Shown: piece by piece, positions 56,594 through 64,000 of the stretch
Numbering within the stretch: the stretch's first letter is position 1
Layout of the letters: each line of letters opens with the position of its first letter
NCBI RefSeq assembly: GCF_032460525.1
Contig: NZ_CP135963.1
Location: forward strand, 3,534,001 to 3,598,000
DNA from: Geodermatophilus sp. DSM 44513
GTDB lineage: Bacteria; Actinomycetota; Actinomycetes; Mycobacteriales; Geodermatophilaceae
Reading direction: 5' to 3'
Length of the DNA stretch: 64,000 nucleotides
Translations under genes and position numbers: made by a program
The notes under the pieces: model-generated
Told to the model about the DNA's origin: nothing
The model's database searches: none
What the model saw: only the letters and a program-made list of their open reading frames with translations

Positions 56594-57769
56594 TCAGGGC
56601 AGGTTGGTGGTGCTGCGGTAGAGCAGCGCGGGGCCGCGCGCGGTGACCGGCTCCCCCGCGGGGACGAACGCCGACTCCCCCTTCGCCAGGGCCAGCTCGC
56701 CGTCGGCCGCCGACAGCACCGCCCGGCCCTCGGTGACCAGCAGCACCTGCGGGCCGGCCGTGGTGAGCGTCCCGGTCCGGTCGTCGAGCTGCACCCGGGT
56801 CAGGTCGAAGTCCTCGACCGGCACCGGGTAGCGCAGCCCGCCGGGACCGAGCACCGGGTGGATCACCGGGATGCGGCCGTCGGTGAAGTCGAGCACCTCG
56901 ATCAACGCGGCCAGGTCGACGTGCTTGCTGGTCAGCCCGCCGCGCAGCACGTTGTCCGAGCTGGCCATCACCTCGACGCCGGCCCCGCTGAGGTAGGCGT
57001 GCAGGTTGCCCGCCGGCAGGAACACCGCCTCGCCGGGCGCCAGCTTGAGGTGGTTGCACATCAGCGAGATGACCACGCCGGGGTCACCCGGGTAGGTCTC
57101 GGCCAGCGTCGCCGCCCAGCGGTAGGTGTTGATGAACTCCGGGTCGTGGGCGGCGACGAAGGCCGCCGCCCGCCGCGCGACCGCCTCGACCAGGGAGGTG
57201 CGGCGCCCGCCGGAGAGGGCGATCAGCTGCGGGATGGCCGCGCGCAGCCCGCCGCGGGCCAGTGCCGCGATGGTCGGCTTGAGCTCGGGCAGCTGCAGCT
57301 TGGCCAGGCAGTGCAACGACTCCTCGACCGGCCGGAAGCCGCACAGCGCCTCGAAGGTGCTCAGCGCGAGCAGCAGCTCGGGCTTGTGCCACGGGTCCTT
57401 GAACGTCCGCGTCGGGTCGTCCTTGGGGATGCCGGCGGCCTCCTCGGCGGCGTAACCGGCGGCGGCCTGCTCCATCGTGGGGTGGGCCTGCAGCGACAGC
57501 GGGCGGTCGGCGGCGAGCACCTTGAGCAGGAAGGGCAGCCGCGGCCCGAAGCGGTCCACCACCGGCGCGCCGAGCAGCCGCTGGGGCTCCTCGGCGATCG
57601 CCCGGTCCAGCGGCCGGCCGTCGGCCAGCACGCTGGGGTCGTCCGGGTGCGCGCCCAGCCACAGCTCCGCGTGCGGCTGCGCGGCCGGGCTGGGCCGGCC
57701 GAGCAGTTCGGGGATGACCGTGCGGCTCCCCCACGGGTAGTGCCGGACGGCGCTGGTCAGGGGCCACAT
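56594..57769 (-). CDS. manA: Mannose-6-phosphate isomerase, type I
   Basis: A 391-residue cupin enzyme that interconverts mannose-6-P and fructose-6-P. Features are WGSRTVIPELLG, LQAHPTMEQAAAGYA with the zinc-binding His, KPELLLALSTFEALCGF with a Glu/His-rich pocket, and GEAVFLPAGNLHAYLSG and YRSTTNLP at the end. It supplies mannose-6-P for mannosylated lipids and glycans, together with manB downstream in the path. The ATG is 8 nt after TAGCCT, so the mRNA is probably leaderless. Corresponds to Rv3255c. Confidence 0.95.
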   Translation of the reverse strand: MWPLTSAVRHYPWGSRTVIPELLGRPSPAAQPHAELWLGAHPDDPSVLADGRPLDRAIAEEPQRLLGAPVVDRFGPRLPFLLKVLAADRPLSLQAHPTMEQAAAGYAAEEAAGIPKDDPTRTFKDPWHKPELLLALSTFEALCGFRPVEESLHCLAKLQLPELKPTIAALARGGLRAAIPQLIALSGGRRTSLVEAVARRAAAFVAAHDPEFINTYRWAATLAETYPGDPGVVISLMCNHLKLAPGEAVFLPAGNLHAYLSGAGVEVMASSDNVLRGGLTSKHVDLAALIEVLDFTDGRIPVIHPVLGPGGLRYPVPVEDFDLTRVQLDDRTGTLTTAGPQVLLVTEGRAVLSAADGELALAKGESAFVPAGEPVTARGPALLYRSTTNLP

Positions 57770-57833
57770 CAGCGCAGAGGCTAGTGACCGCGGGCCCGGC
57801 CGGGGACCCCCGGGCGCCCCCGGGTGCCGGACC

Positions 57834-58979
57834 TCACCCCGGCGCGGACCGCTCGGTGTCCAGGGCCAGCGCCAGGTAGGCGGCGGTGAAGTCCGCGACG
57901 GCCAGCTGGCGGGCCAGTCGGGGCAGCCGGCCGTACCGCTGCCGGTCGCCGTGCTCGGCGAGCCCGCTGACCGGCACGTTCGCCGCCGCCGCGCTGCGCA
58001 GGGCCTCCGACAGCGCCTCGCGGGCCGAGCGGGGCTCGCGCTCCCCGGCGCCGTCGTGCTCGCCGGCGTCGGCGTCCCGGATGGTGATCAGCCGCAGCCG
58101 CCGGCCGACGTCCTCGGCGCGGTCGCGGAAGAAGTCGCCCTCCCCGCCCTCGGGGGCCAGCGGGCCGCGCAGGACGGCGCAGGCGGCCACCCGCTGGTCG
58201 GGCATCCGGAACGTGGTGACCGGCAGCCCGGCCAGCGTCGCCAGCTGGTCGGCGATCCGGGTGGCCGCGGTGCCGGCCAGCGGCCCCTCGGCGGCGATCA
58301 CCGGGAGCGCGTCGAGCAGCTCCAGGGCCAGCGTCTTGGCCGGGTTGACGAAGGACTCCCGCGTCGGCCCGCACTCGGTGGCCACCTCGTCGAGGGCGGC
58401 GGCGATCGCCTCCAGGTCGGCGGCGTCCTCGGCCAGCAGCTCCAGGCCCACGCCGAGCTGCAGCAGCGGGGTGAGCAGCGACCACAGGGTGGAGTGCCGC
58501 ACCCGCGACCGCGGCAGCGGGACGTAGGGGGCGCGGGCGGTGGAGCACGCCGCGCGCAGCGGCGCGTCCTCGGCGCCGATGCCCAGCAGCGTCACCCCGC
58601 GGCGGGCCGCCTCGTAGGCCGGGGTGACGGCGTAGCGGCCGGCGCCGGTGCGGGTGGCGACGACGGCGATGTCGCTGGGCCCGGTCCACACCGGCAGGTC
58701 CGGCCCCGGGACGACGTCCACGGTGACCGGGCTGGCCGGCCCGAGCAGCGCCCGCAGCACCTGGGCGGCCACCGCCCCCTCCCGGCGGGCGACGATGACC
58801 AGCCCGCGCGGGCGGCCCCCGGCGGTGACCCGCGCCAGGCCGGCCTCCTCGGTGAGCCGGGCGGTCTCCCGCACCTGCGCCCCGGCGCCGGCGACCGCGG
58901 GCAGCAGGCCGCGCGGGTCGCGGGCACGCAGCAGCTGCAGGTCGTCGAGGACCTCCTCGGCCAGCTCGGGGGAGGTCAC
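57834..58979 (-). CDS. SIS-domain protein (Rv3256c-like)
   Basis: A 381-residue protein with two sugar isomerase (SIS)-type halves, distantly similar to phosphoglucose/phosphomannose isomerase. Recognisable parts are SDIAVVATRTGAGRYAVTPAYE and FVNPAKTLALELLDALPVIAA. It starts at a GTG that overlaps the stop of the Trm112-like gene. In mycobacteria the homologue (Rv3256c) lies between manA and manB. A role in mannose-phosphate metabolism is inferred from place only; residues expected for catalysis cannot be assigned with confidence. Confidence 0.85.
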   Translation of the reverse strand: MTSPELAEEVLDDLQLLRARDPRGLLPAVAGAGAQVRETARLTEEAGLARVTAGGRPRGLVIVARREGAVAAQVLRALLGPASPVTVDVVPGPDLPVWTGPSDIAVVATRTGAGRYAVTPAYEAARRGVTLLGIGAEDAPLRAACSTARAPYVPLPRSRVRHSTLWSLLTPLLQLGVGLELLAEDAADLEAIAAALDEVATECGPTRESFVNPAKTLALELLDALPVIAAEGPLAGTAATRIADQLATLAGLPVTTFRMPDQRVAACAVLRGPLAPEGGEGDFFRDRAEDVGRRLRLITIRDADAGEHDGAGEREPRSAREALSEALRSAAAANVPVSGLAEHGDRQRYGRLPRLARQLAVADFTAAYLALALDTERSAPG

Positions 58980-59191
58980 GAGCCCGCCCCCCGCCGCCGG
59001 GCCTCGTCCAGCAGCAGCACCGGGATGCCGTCGCGCACCGGGAACGCCCGGTCGCAGGTGGTGCAGACCAGCTCGCTGGCCGCCTCGTCCACCGTCAGCG
59101 GGCTGTGGTGGGTGTCGGGGCAGGCGAGGATCTCCAGCAGCACGGGGTCCAGGCCCAGCGGGCCCGGCCCCGTCGACGGACCAGTGGTCAT
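58976..59191 (-). CDS. Trm112-like zinc-ribbon small protein
   Basis: A 71-residue Trm112p-like protein: LLEILACPDTHHSPLTVDEA and ELVCTTCDRAFPVRDGIPVLL, with CxxC and one further Cys for a zinc ribbon. It overlaps manB at its start (ATGA) and the SIS gene at its end (GTGA), so all three are coupled. Proteins of this type act as partners of methyltransferases and other enzymes; a stabilising role for a neighbour is plausible. It is common in this place in actinobacteria. Confidence 0.9.
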   Translation of the reverse strand: MTTGPSTGPGPLGLDPVLLEILACPDTHHSPLTVDEAASELVCTTCDRAFPVRDGIPVLLLDEARRRGAGS

Positions 59192-60552
59192 GCGCGCACC
59201 ATCCCCAGCACTCGGTCCCGCAGGTCGGTCATCCGCGCCACGTCCGGCGCCTCGACGTTGAGCCGCAGCAGCGGCTCGGTGTTGCTGGCCCGCAGGTTGA
59301 ACCACGAGCCGTCGGGCAGCTCGACGGTCAGCCCGTCCAGGTCGTCGACCGTCACGCCGTCCTCCCGCTCGAAGGCCTCGCGGACGGCCGCCGTCCGGTC
59401 CGCCGCGTCGGCGATGGTGGAGTTGACCTCCCCGGAGGCGGCGTAGCGGGAGTAGCCGGCGGTCAGCTCCGACAGCGGCCGGCCCTGCTCGCCCAGCGCG
59501 GCCAGCACGTGCATGGCGGCGAGCATGCCGGTGTCGGCCCGCCAGAAGTCGCGGAAGTAGTAGTGCGCGGAGTGCTCCCCGCCGAAGACGGCGTCGGTGC
59601 GGGCCATCTCGGCCTTGATGAAGGAGTGCCCGACGCGGGTGCGCACCGGGGTGCCGCCGTGCTCGCGGACGATCTCGGGCACCGCGCGGGAGGTGATCAG
59701 GTTGTGGATGACCGTCGTCCCCCGGCCCTTGGCCAGCTCGCGGACGGCGACCAGCGCGGTGACCGCCGAGGGGCTGACCGGCTCGCCGCGCTCGTCGACG
59801 ACGAAGACCCGGTCGGCGTCGCCGTCGAAGGCCAGCCCGACGTCGGCGCCGGTGCGGCGCACCTCGGCCTGCAGGTCGACCAGGTTGGCCGGGTCCAGGG
59901 GGTTGGCCTCGTGGTTGGGGAAGGTGCCGTCGAGCTCGAAGTACAGCGGCAGGACCTCCAGCGGCAGGCCGTCGAGGACCACCGGGACGGTGTGCCCGCC
60001 CATGCCGTTGCCGGCGTCGACGACCACCCGCAGCGGCCGGATCGCGGACAGGTCGACCAGCGAGCGCAGGTGCGCGGCGTAGCCGGCGAGCAGGTCGCGC
60101 GAGCCGACCGTCGCCGTCCGCCCGGGGGCGCGGTCGTAGCCGTCGCGCTCGGCCCACTCGCGGACGGTGGCCAGGCCGGTGTCCTGGCCCACCGGCGTCG
60201 CGCCGGCGCGGCACAGCTTGATGCCGTTGTACCGGGCCGGGTTGTGGCTGGCGGTGAACATCGCCCCGGGGACGCCGAGCGAGCCGGAGGCGTAGTACAG
60301 CAGGTCGGTGGAGCCGAGACCGGCCTCCAGGACGTCGACGCCGCGGGACAGGGCACCCTCGGCGAAGGCCCGGGACAGGGGCACCGAGGAGTCGCGCATG
60401 TCGTGGGCGGTCACGACCGCGGTCGCACCGCTCTCCTGCCAGACCAGCTCGGCGAAGGCGGCGCCGATCCGGCGGGCGACCGCCTCGTCCCACTCGTCGG
60501 GGACGACGCCGCGGACGTCGTAGGCCTTGATGATCCTCGACAGGTCCGGCAC
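59188..60552 (-). CDS. manB: Phosphomannomutase/phosphoglucomutase
   Basis: A 454-residue alpha-D-phosphohexomutase. The catalytic loop TASHNP, the metal-binding DGDADR, the sugar-binding GGEHSAHYYF and the phosphate loop RASNTEPLLRLNVEA are all present, as in ManB/PmmA. It interconverts mannose-6-P and mannose-1-P for GDP-mannose. The GTG is 7 nt after TAGGAT (60560-60565), leaderless. It heads the operon with the Trm112-like and SIS genes. Corresponds to Rv3257c. Confidence 0.96.
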   Translation of the reverse strand: MPDLSRIIKAYDVRGVVPDEWDEAVARRIGAAFAELVWQESGATAVVTAHDMRDSSVPLSRAFAEGALSRGVDVLEAGLGSTDLLYYASGSLGVPGAMFTASHNPARYNGIKLCRAGATPVGQDTGLATVREWAERDGYDRAPGRTATVGSRDLLAGYAAHLRSLVDLSAIRPLRVVVDAGNGMGGHTVPVVLDGLPLEVLPLYFELDGTFPNHEANPLDPANLVDLQAEVRRTGADVGLAFDGDADRVFVVDERGEPVSPSAVTALVAVRELAKGRGTTVIHNLITSRAVPEIVREHGGTPVRTRVGHSFIKAEMARTDAVFGGEHSAHYYFRDFWRADTGMLAAMHVLAALGEQGRPLSELTAGYSRYAASGEVNSTIADAADRTAAVREAFEREDGVTVDDLDGLTVELPDGSWFNLRASNTEPLLRLNVEAPDVARMTDLRDRVLGMVRA

Positions 60553-60559
60553 GCCGGCG

Positions 60560-60586
60560 ATCCTAGGGGGACCCGTGGACGGGTCC
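60560..60586 (-). promoter_or_regulatory. manB -10 box next to the DUF3499 terminator hairpin
   Basis: TAGGAT (minus, 60560-60565) is the manB -10 box. GGACCCG/CGGGTCC (60569-60575 and 60580-60586), a 7-bp hairpin, lies 5 nt past the DUF3499 stop and probably ends that transcript just where manB begins. Confidence 0.6.
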
Positions 60587-60590
60587 TGCC

Positions 60591-60944
60591 TCAGCTGAGG
60601 TCGGGCAGGACCCTCAGGTGACCGCGACGGGTACCGCTGCCGTCGTCGGCGGGGTTGCGCGGGAGCTCGGGCCGGGCGGCCTCGCGAACGGCGTCGGCCA
60701 GGGCGAGCAGGTCGTCGCCGGTCGGGCCGGACTCCTCGGCGTCGATCTCGTGGCGGACGACCTCCCAGCCGCGCGGCACGGTCAGCCGCTGGCCGTGGAA
60801 CTCGCAGAGGTCGTAGCTGTGCGGCTCCGAGAACGTCGCCAACGGGCCGACGACGGCGGTCGACTCGGCGTAGACGTACGTCAGGGTCGCTGCCGCCGGT
60901 TGCGCGCAGCCGCTGCGCGAGCAGCGACGTGCCTGCCTCACCAC
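60591..60944 (-). CDS. DUF3499 family protein
   Basis: A 117-residue protein with an N-terminal zinc-ribbon-like CSRSGCAQPA and YDLCEFHGQRL, then an acidic middle and the tail HLRVLPDL. The four ligands (Cys, Cys, Cys, His) may bind a metal. The family is confined to actinobacteria, without known function (Rv3258c). Two adjacent GTGs (60944, 60941) could be the start; GAGGAA lies just upstream. TACTGT further up is a probable -10 box. Confidence 0.85.
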   Translation of the reverse strand: MVRQARRCSRSGCAQPAAATLTYVYAESTAVVGPLATFSEPHSYDLCEFHGQRLTVPRGWEVVRHEIDAEESGPTGDDLLALADAVREAARPELPRNPADDGSGTRRGHLRVLPDLS

Positions 60945-61107
60945 CGGTTCCTCACGCCCGGCACAGTAGCCGCGCACGGCGCCCGTTGGCATCAGGCACA
61001 CCGCGTTTCGGGGCCGGTCGGCGAGCAGCCGTCCCATCCTGCACGACCGCCCCGTGCACCCCGTCGGGCGCCCCCTCGGCGCGCCCGGCCGTACGCTCGC
61101 ACCCGTC

Positions 61108-61563
61108 ATGAGCCGACCCGCCCGCTCCCGCCGCGACCGGCACGGCCGGGGGCTGCGCGGGCGCCTGGTCCCCGACGGCGTCCCGCTGGCCCGCAGCCGC
61201 GCCGAGCGGTTCGACGACCTCGTCCTGGACGCGGTGGAAGACCTCGAGCGGCGGTGGGAGAAGGAGCTGACCGGCGTCGAGTTCGCCGTCGAGGACGTCC
61301 CGTGGGTGGAGCACACCAGCCCCGACGAGGTGGTGCTGGACGCCGACGTGCTCGACGACGGCAGCGTGCCCCTGGCCCGCGTGCTGCCCGCGCACCGGGA
61401 GGGCACCCGGGAGGTGCCGCCGCGGATCGTGGTCTACCGGCGGCCGCTGGAGCTGCGGGCGCACGACCGCGACGACCTGGCCGACCTGGTGCGCGACGTC
61501 GTCGTCGACCAGGTCGCCGTGCTGCTGGGCCGCGACCCGGAGGAGATCGACCCCACCGGCTGA
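61108..61563 (+). CDS. Zincin-like 'metallopeptidase family' protein without HExxH
   Basis: A 151-residue protein of the small zincin-like family found at Rv3259. GLRGRLVPDGVPLARSRAERF and PRIVVYRRPLELRAHDRDD are conserved. Where relatives have HExxH, this has RDVVVDQ, so it should not bind zinc in the usual way. Function unknown. The ATG is 10 nt after TACGCT. It is divergent from DUF3499 and followed by a membrane protein gene 43 bp later. Confidence 0.82.
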   Translation: MSRPARSRRDRHGRGLRGRLVPDGVPLARSRAERFDDLVLDAVEDLERRWEKELTGVEFAVEDVPWVEHTSPDEVVLDADVLDDGSVPLARVLPAHREGTREVPPRIVVYRRPLELRAHDRDDLADLVRDVVVDQVAVLLGRDPEEIDPTG

Positions 61564-61606
61564 GGCGCTGGGGCGGGCCCCGGCAGGCCTGGGATGCTTG
61601 CCGGCG

Positions 61607-62533
61607 ATGGACCCCTGGGCGGTGCTGGTGGTGGCGCTGCTGGGCTCGGCGGGCCTGGTCGCGGTGGCGCTGGGCGGGGACCGGCCGCCGTCCCCCCGCG
61701 CCGCCGCACCCCGGGCCCCGCGCCCGGCGCCGCGCTGGCGGGACGACGACCTGCCCGGCTTCCTGGAGTCCCCGCCGGGCACACCGGCGGTCCCTGTCCG
61801 GCCCGCCCCGGAATCGGACGACCGGCACGAGCTCCCCGCGGGCCCCGACGGCACCCGCCGCGTCGTGGCCGGGATGGCCGCGGCGGCGCTGCTGCTGGTC
61901 GCCGCGCTGGCCGGCGTGGCCGCGGCTGCCCGCTCGGAGGGACCCGCCCCGGCCGCGGCCCCGACGCCGGAGCCGCCGGTCGACCTGCCGCCGGTGCCCG
62001 CGGACCCGCTGCCCGGCGAGGGCGGCGCGGGGGTGCTGGCCCACCGGTCGGTGCCGCTCGGGGCGGACGGCGTCGCGGCCCGGCTGGCCTTCGGCGGCCT
62101 CGTCGTCGAGCAGCGGGCGGTGGGGACGACGGTGGGCTACCCGTCGGTGAGCGTCACGGCCGGGGACGCCGGGGCCCTCGCGCACCTGCTGCTGCCGACC
62201 TGGAACTGCCTGGGCACCGAGCCGCCGCCGGACCCGGTCGCCGCCGGCTGCGTGCGGTCGCGGACCGAGTACGCCGACCTGCCCGCACCGGCCCTCTCGG
62301 TGCACCGGGAGGGCCGCGACCTGCGGCTGGCCGGCCGCTTCCCGTCCTACACCCGGCCGGTCGCCACCCCGCCGGCCTACACCGGGCGGGTCTACGACCT
62401 GGCCGTCACCGTCTCCCCCGCGGGGCCGGTGGTGGACGGCGCCGCCCCGGCCGGGGGCACCTTCTCGCTGGGTCTGGCCCGGGCCGGCGCGGTCGACGAG
62501 CCGGGGCTGGGCGTCGTCCGGTACGCCGGCTGA
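61607..62533 (+). CDS. Membrane protein of unknown function
   Basis: A 308-residue protein. A short N-terminal membrane segment (AVLVVALLGSAGLVAVAL), a Pro-rich loop, a second helix (VVAGMAAAALLLVAALAGVAAAA) and an extracellular domain with two cysteines (TWNCLGTE, AAGCVRS) that likely form a disulfide. I recognise no family. It lies between the zincin-like gene and whiB2, where M. tuberculosis has none that I remember. It ends 12 bp from the convergent whiB2. Confidence 0.7.
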   Translation: MDPWAVLVVALLGSAGLVAVALGGDRPPSPRAAAPRAPRPAPRWRDDDLPGFLESPPGTPAVPVRPAPESDDRHELPAGPDGTRRVVAGMAAAALLLVAALAGVAAAARSEGPAPAAAPTPEPPVDLPPVPADPLPGEGGAGVLAHRSVPLGADGVAARLAFGGLVVEQRAVGTTVGYPSVSVTAGDAGALAHLLLPTWNCLGTEPPPDPVAAGCVRSRTEYADLPAPALSVHREGRDLRLAGRFPSYTRPVATPPAYTGRVYDLAVTVSPAGPVVDGAAPAGGTFSLGLARAGAVDEPGLGVVRYAG

Positions 62534-62545
62534 CCGGTCCCGCCG

Positions 62546-62875
62546 TCAGCCCACGCGGCGGCGCAGCCGGCGGCGCTCCCGCTCGGAGAGCCCGCCCCAG
62601 ATGCCGAAGCGCTCGTCGTTGGCCAGCGCGTACTCCAGGCACTCGGCCTTGACCTCGCAGCCGGTGCAGATCTTCTTGGCCTCCCGGGTGGAGCCGCCCT
62701 TCTCCGGGAAGAAGGCCTCCGGGTCGGTCTCGGCGCACAGCGCGCGCTCCTGCCACGCCTGCGCCTCGGCCTCCAGGCCGAGGACCCACCGGTCGGCGGC
62801 GTCCTGGGCCGAGCCGGTGCGGTCGGCCCGCTCAGCGGCGTGCAGGTAGTCGCTCAACCACGAGACCTCTGCCAT
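62546..62875 (-). CDS. whiB2: WhiB-family Fe-S regulator, WhiB2 type
   Basis: A 109-residue WhiB protein. Four cysteines (C47, C70, C73, C79: ALCAET, ICTGCEVKAEC) hold a [4Fe-4S] cluster, followed by the GIWGG turn (about 91-95) and a basic tail. In actinobacteria WhiB2/WhmD acts with the principal sigma factor at cell-division genes. Its place beside fbiA, with manB and DUF3499 near by, matches Rv3260c. The long upstream region has a good sigma-70-type promoter. Confidence 0.95.
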   Translation of the reverse strand: MAEVSWLSDYLHAAERADRTGSAQDAADRWVLGLEAEAQAWQERALCAETDPEAFFPEKGGSTREAKKICTGCEVKAECLEYALANDERFGIWGGLSERERRRLRRRVG

Positions 62876-62960
62876 GACGATGCGTCCCCTCTCGCTGCCG
62901 TCCCGATGGGCGTTCCACGGGACGTCCCCGGGCCGCTCGGCACGTGCTCACACCGCCGGA

Positions 62961-62990
62961 ATTACACGCGTGTCGCTGCGGGGGCGTCAA
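62961..62990 (-). promoter_or_regulatory. Promoter of whiB2
   Basis: TTGACG (minus, 62985-62990) and TGTAAT (62961-62966) are separated by 18 bp, a good housekeeping-type promoter, with a leader of about 80 nt to the ATG at 62875. The rest of 62876-63107 holds a weak TAACAG box near 63079-63084 for fbiA. Confidence 0.65.
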
Positions 62991-63107
62991 CTCCGGCCGG
63001 TGTAGGTGTCGGGCACCACCGGCCCCAGCCGCCCCGGGGTGTTCGTCACTTCTCGCTGCACACCTCGACACGCCCGGCTAACAGTGCACAACTGCCCATC
63101 GGGCACG

Positions 63108-64000
63108 ATGAACTTCGTGCACATCGTCGTCCTCGCCGGAGGGGTCGGTGGGGCCCGGTTCCTGTCCGGCCTCCGCGCGGCCGCGCCCGACGCCCGGCTC
63201 ACCGCCGTCGTCAACACCGGCGACGACGCGACGATGCACGGGCTGCGGATCTGTCCGGACCTCGACACGGTCATGTACACCCTCGGCGGCGGCATCGACG
63301 CCGGCCGCGGCTGGGGCCGGGCCGACGAGACCTGGACGGTGCGCGAGGAGCTGGCCGCCTACGGCGCCGAGCCGACCTGGTTCGGCCTGGGCGACCGCGA
63401 CCTGGCCACCCACCTGGTGCGCACCCGGATGCTGGACGCCGGCTACCCGCTGTCCCAGGTCACCGCGGCGCTGGCCGACCGGTGGCAGCCCGGCGTCGAG
63501 CTGCTGCCGATGAGCGACCAGCGGGTGGAGACCCACGTCGTGGTCGCCGGCACGGACGACGAGGGGCGCCCGACCGGCCGGCAGCAGGCCATCCACTTCC
63601 AGGAGTGGTGGGTGCGCCACCGCGCCGAGCCCGAGCCCCGCGCCTTCGTCCAGGTCGGGGTGGACGCCGCCCGCCCGGCACCCGGCGTCACCGAGGCGTT
63701 CGGCACCGCCGACGCGGTGCTCCTGGCACCGTCGAACCCGGTGGTGTCGGTGGGCACCGTCCTCGGGGTCCCCGGACTGCGCGACGCGCTGCTGGCCACG
63801 CCGGGCCGGATCGTCGGGGTCTCACCGATCGTGTCCGGCGGCGTGGTGCGCGGGATGGCCGACCGCTGCCTGCCCGTCCTCGGCGTGGAGGTCAGCGCGG
63901 AGGGCGTGGGGCGGCACTACGGCGCCCGCTCCGCCGGCGGGCTGCTGGACGCCTGGCTGGTGCACACCGGGGACCGGGCCGCCGTGCCCGGCGTCGACGT
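63108..64000 (+). CDS. fbiA: 2-phospho-L-lactate transferase FbiA/CofD, cut by the window edge
   Basis: The first 297 residues of an enzyme of F420 synthesis. VVLAGGVGGARFLSGL, VNTGDDATMHGLRICPDLDT, YTLGGGIDAGRGWGRADET and the phosphate-binding LLAPSNPVVSVGTVL are the CofD signatures. The protein transfers a phosphoenolpyruvyl or lactyl phosphate group to Fo, giving (dehydro-)F420-0. The ATG is followed by the usual N-terminus. The C-terminus, and probably fbiB, lie beyond the window. Corresponds to Rv3261. Confidence 0.96.
   Translation, partial: MNFVHIVVLAGGVGGARFLSGLRAAAPDARLTAVVNTGDDATMHGLRICPDLDTVMYTLGGGIDAGRGWGRADETWTVREELAAYGAEPTWFGLGDRDLATHLVRTRMLDAGYPLSQVTAALADRWQPGVELLPMSDQRVETHVVVAGTDDEGRPTGRQQAIHFQEWWVRHRAEPEPRAFVQVGVDAARPAPGVTEAFGTADAVLLAPSNPVVSVGTVLGVPGLRDALLATPGRIVGVSPIVSGGVVRGMADRCLPVLGVEVSAEGVGRHYGARSAGGLLDAWLVHTGDRAAVPGVD

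Overview
This window is chromosomal DNA of a very GC-rich actinobacterium. GTG starts are frequent, genes overlap by GTGA or ATGA, and many genes look leaderless, with a TANNNT box 6-10 nt before the start codon. From memory, the gene order runs parallel to the M. tuberculosis block from about Rv3201c to Rv3261: adnB-adnA, alkyltransferase-like, moeZ, DUF3152, TetR, DUF3107, ferritin-like, rhlE, Rv3212-like, WS/DGAT, Rv3235-like, secA, hpf, comF, lpqB-mtrB-mtrA, ahcY, manA, SIS protein, manB, DUF3499, zincin-like, whiB2, fbiA. A non-mycobacterial relative, perhaps of the Geodermatophilaceae type, fits best; that placement is inference.

Layout. 1-2.8 kb: a Ser/Thr kinase cut by the window edge, an M20 dipeptidase and a divergent alpha/beta hydrolase. 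2.8-11.6 kb: the AdnAB helicase-nuclease for double-strand break resection, an alkyltransferase-like protein, a metal-binding TIGR03086 protein and MoeZ. 11.7-20.9 kb: a frameshifted VOC gene, an operon of hydrolase, DUF3152 zincin and beta-propeller-like protein, a TetR regulator, DUF3107, a ferritin-like protein, the RhlE RNA helicase and a PQQ-repeat membrane protein. 20.9-30.4 kb: a second hydrolase with a DUF2236 oxygenase-like protein, the LysG/LysE pair, an Fe-S RecB-family nuclease in an operon with PHP and PH-domain proteins, a Nudix enzyme, a MaoC protein and a membrane pair containing an HTTM-like protein. 30.4-36.2 kb: a divergent WXG100 gene and a large FHA-FtsK/SpoIIIE (EssC-like) ATPase, separated by an intact IS481-family insertion. 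36.2-42.9 kb: DUF6912, a WS/DGAT-like protein with an altered catalytic motif, CpaE/CpaB-like genes, a small HTH protein, a LysM protein and an Rv3235-family protein. 43-64 kb: housekeeping and envelope genes, namely secA, hpf, comF, lpqB-mtrB-mtrA, ahcY, mannose-phosphate metabolism, whiB2 and fbiA.

Non-coding structure. A family of 55-120 bp GC-rich palindromic elements occurs at least six times, each starting at or a few bases after a stop codon, and once nested inside another copy. Several ordinary hairpin terminators, a structured ahcY leader, a long rhlE leader and an operator-like inverted repeat beside the HTH gene are also visible.

The least explained parts are the orphan WXG100/EssC-like locus broken by the IS481 element, the dispersed palindrome family, and the two-gene HTTM membrane unit. 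No rRNA, tRNA, CRISPR array or prophage was seen.
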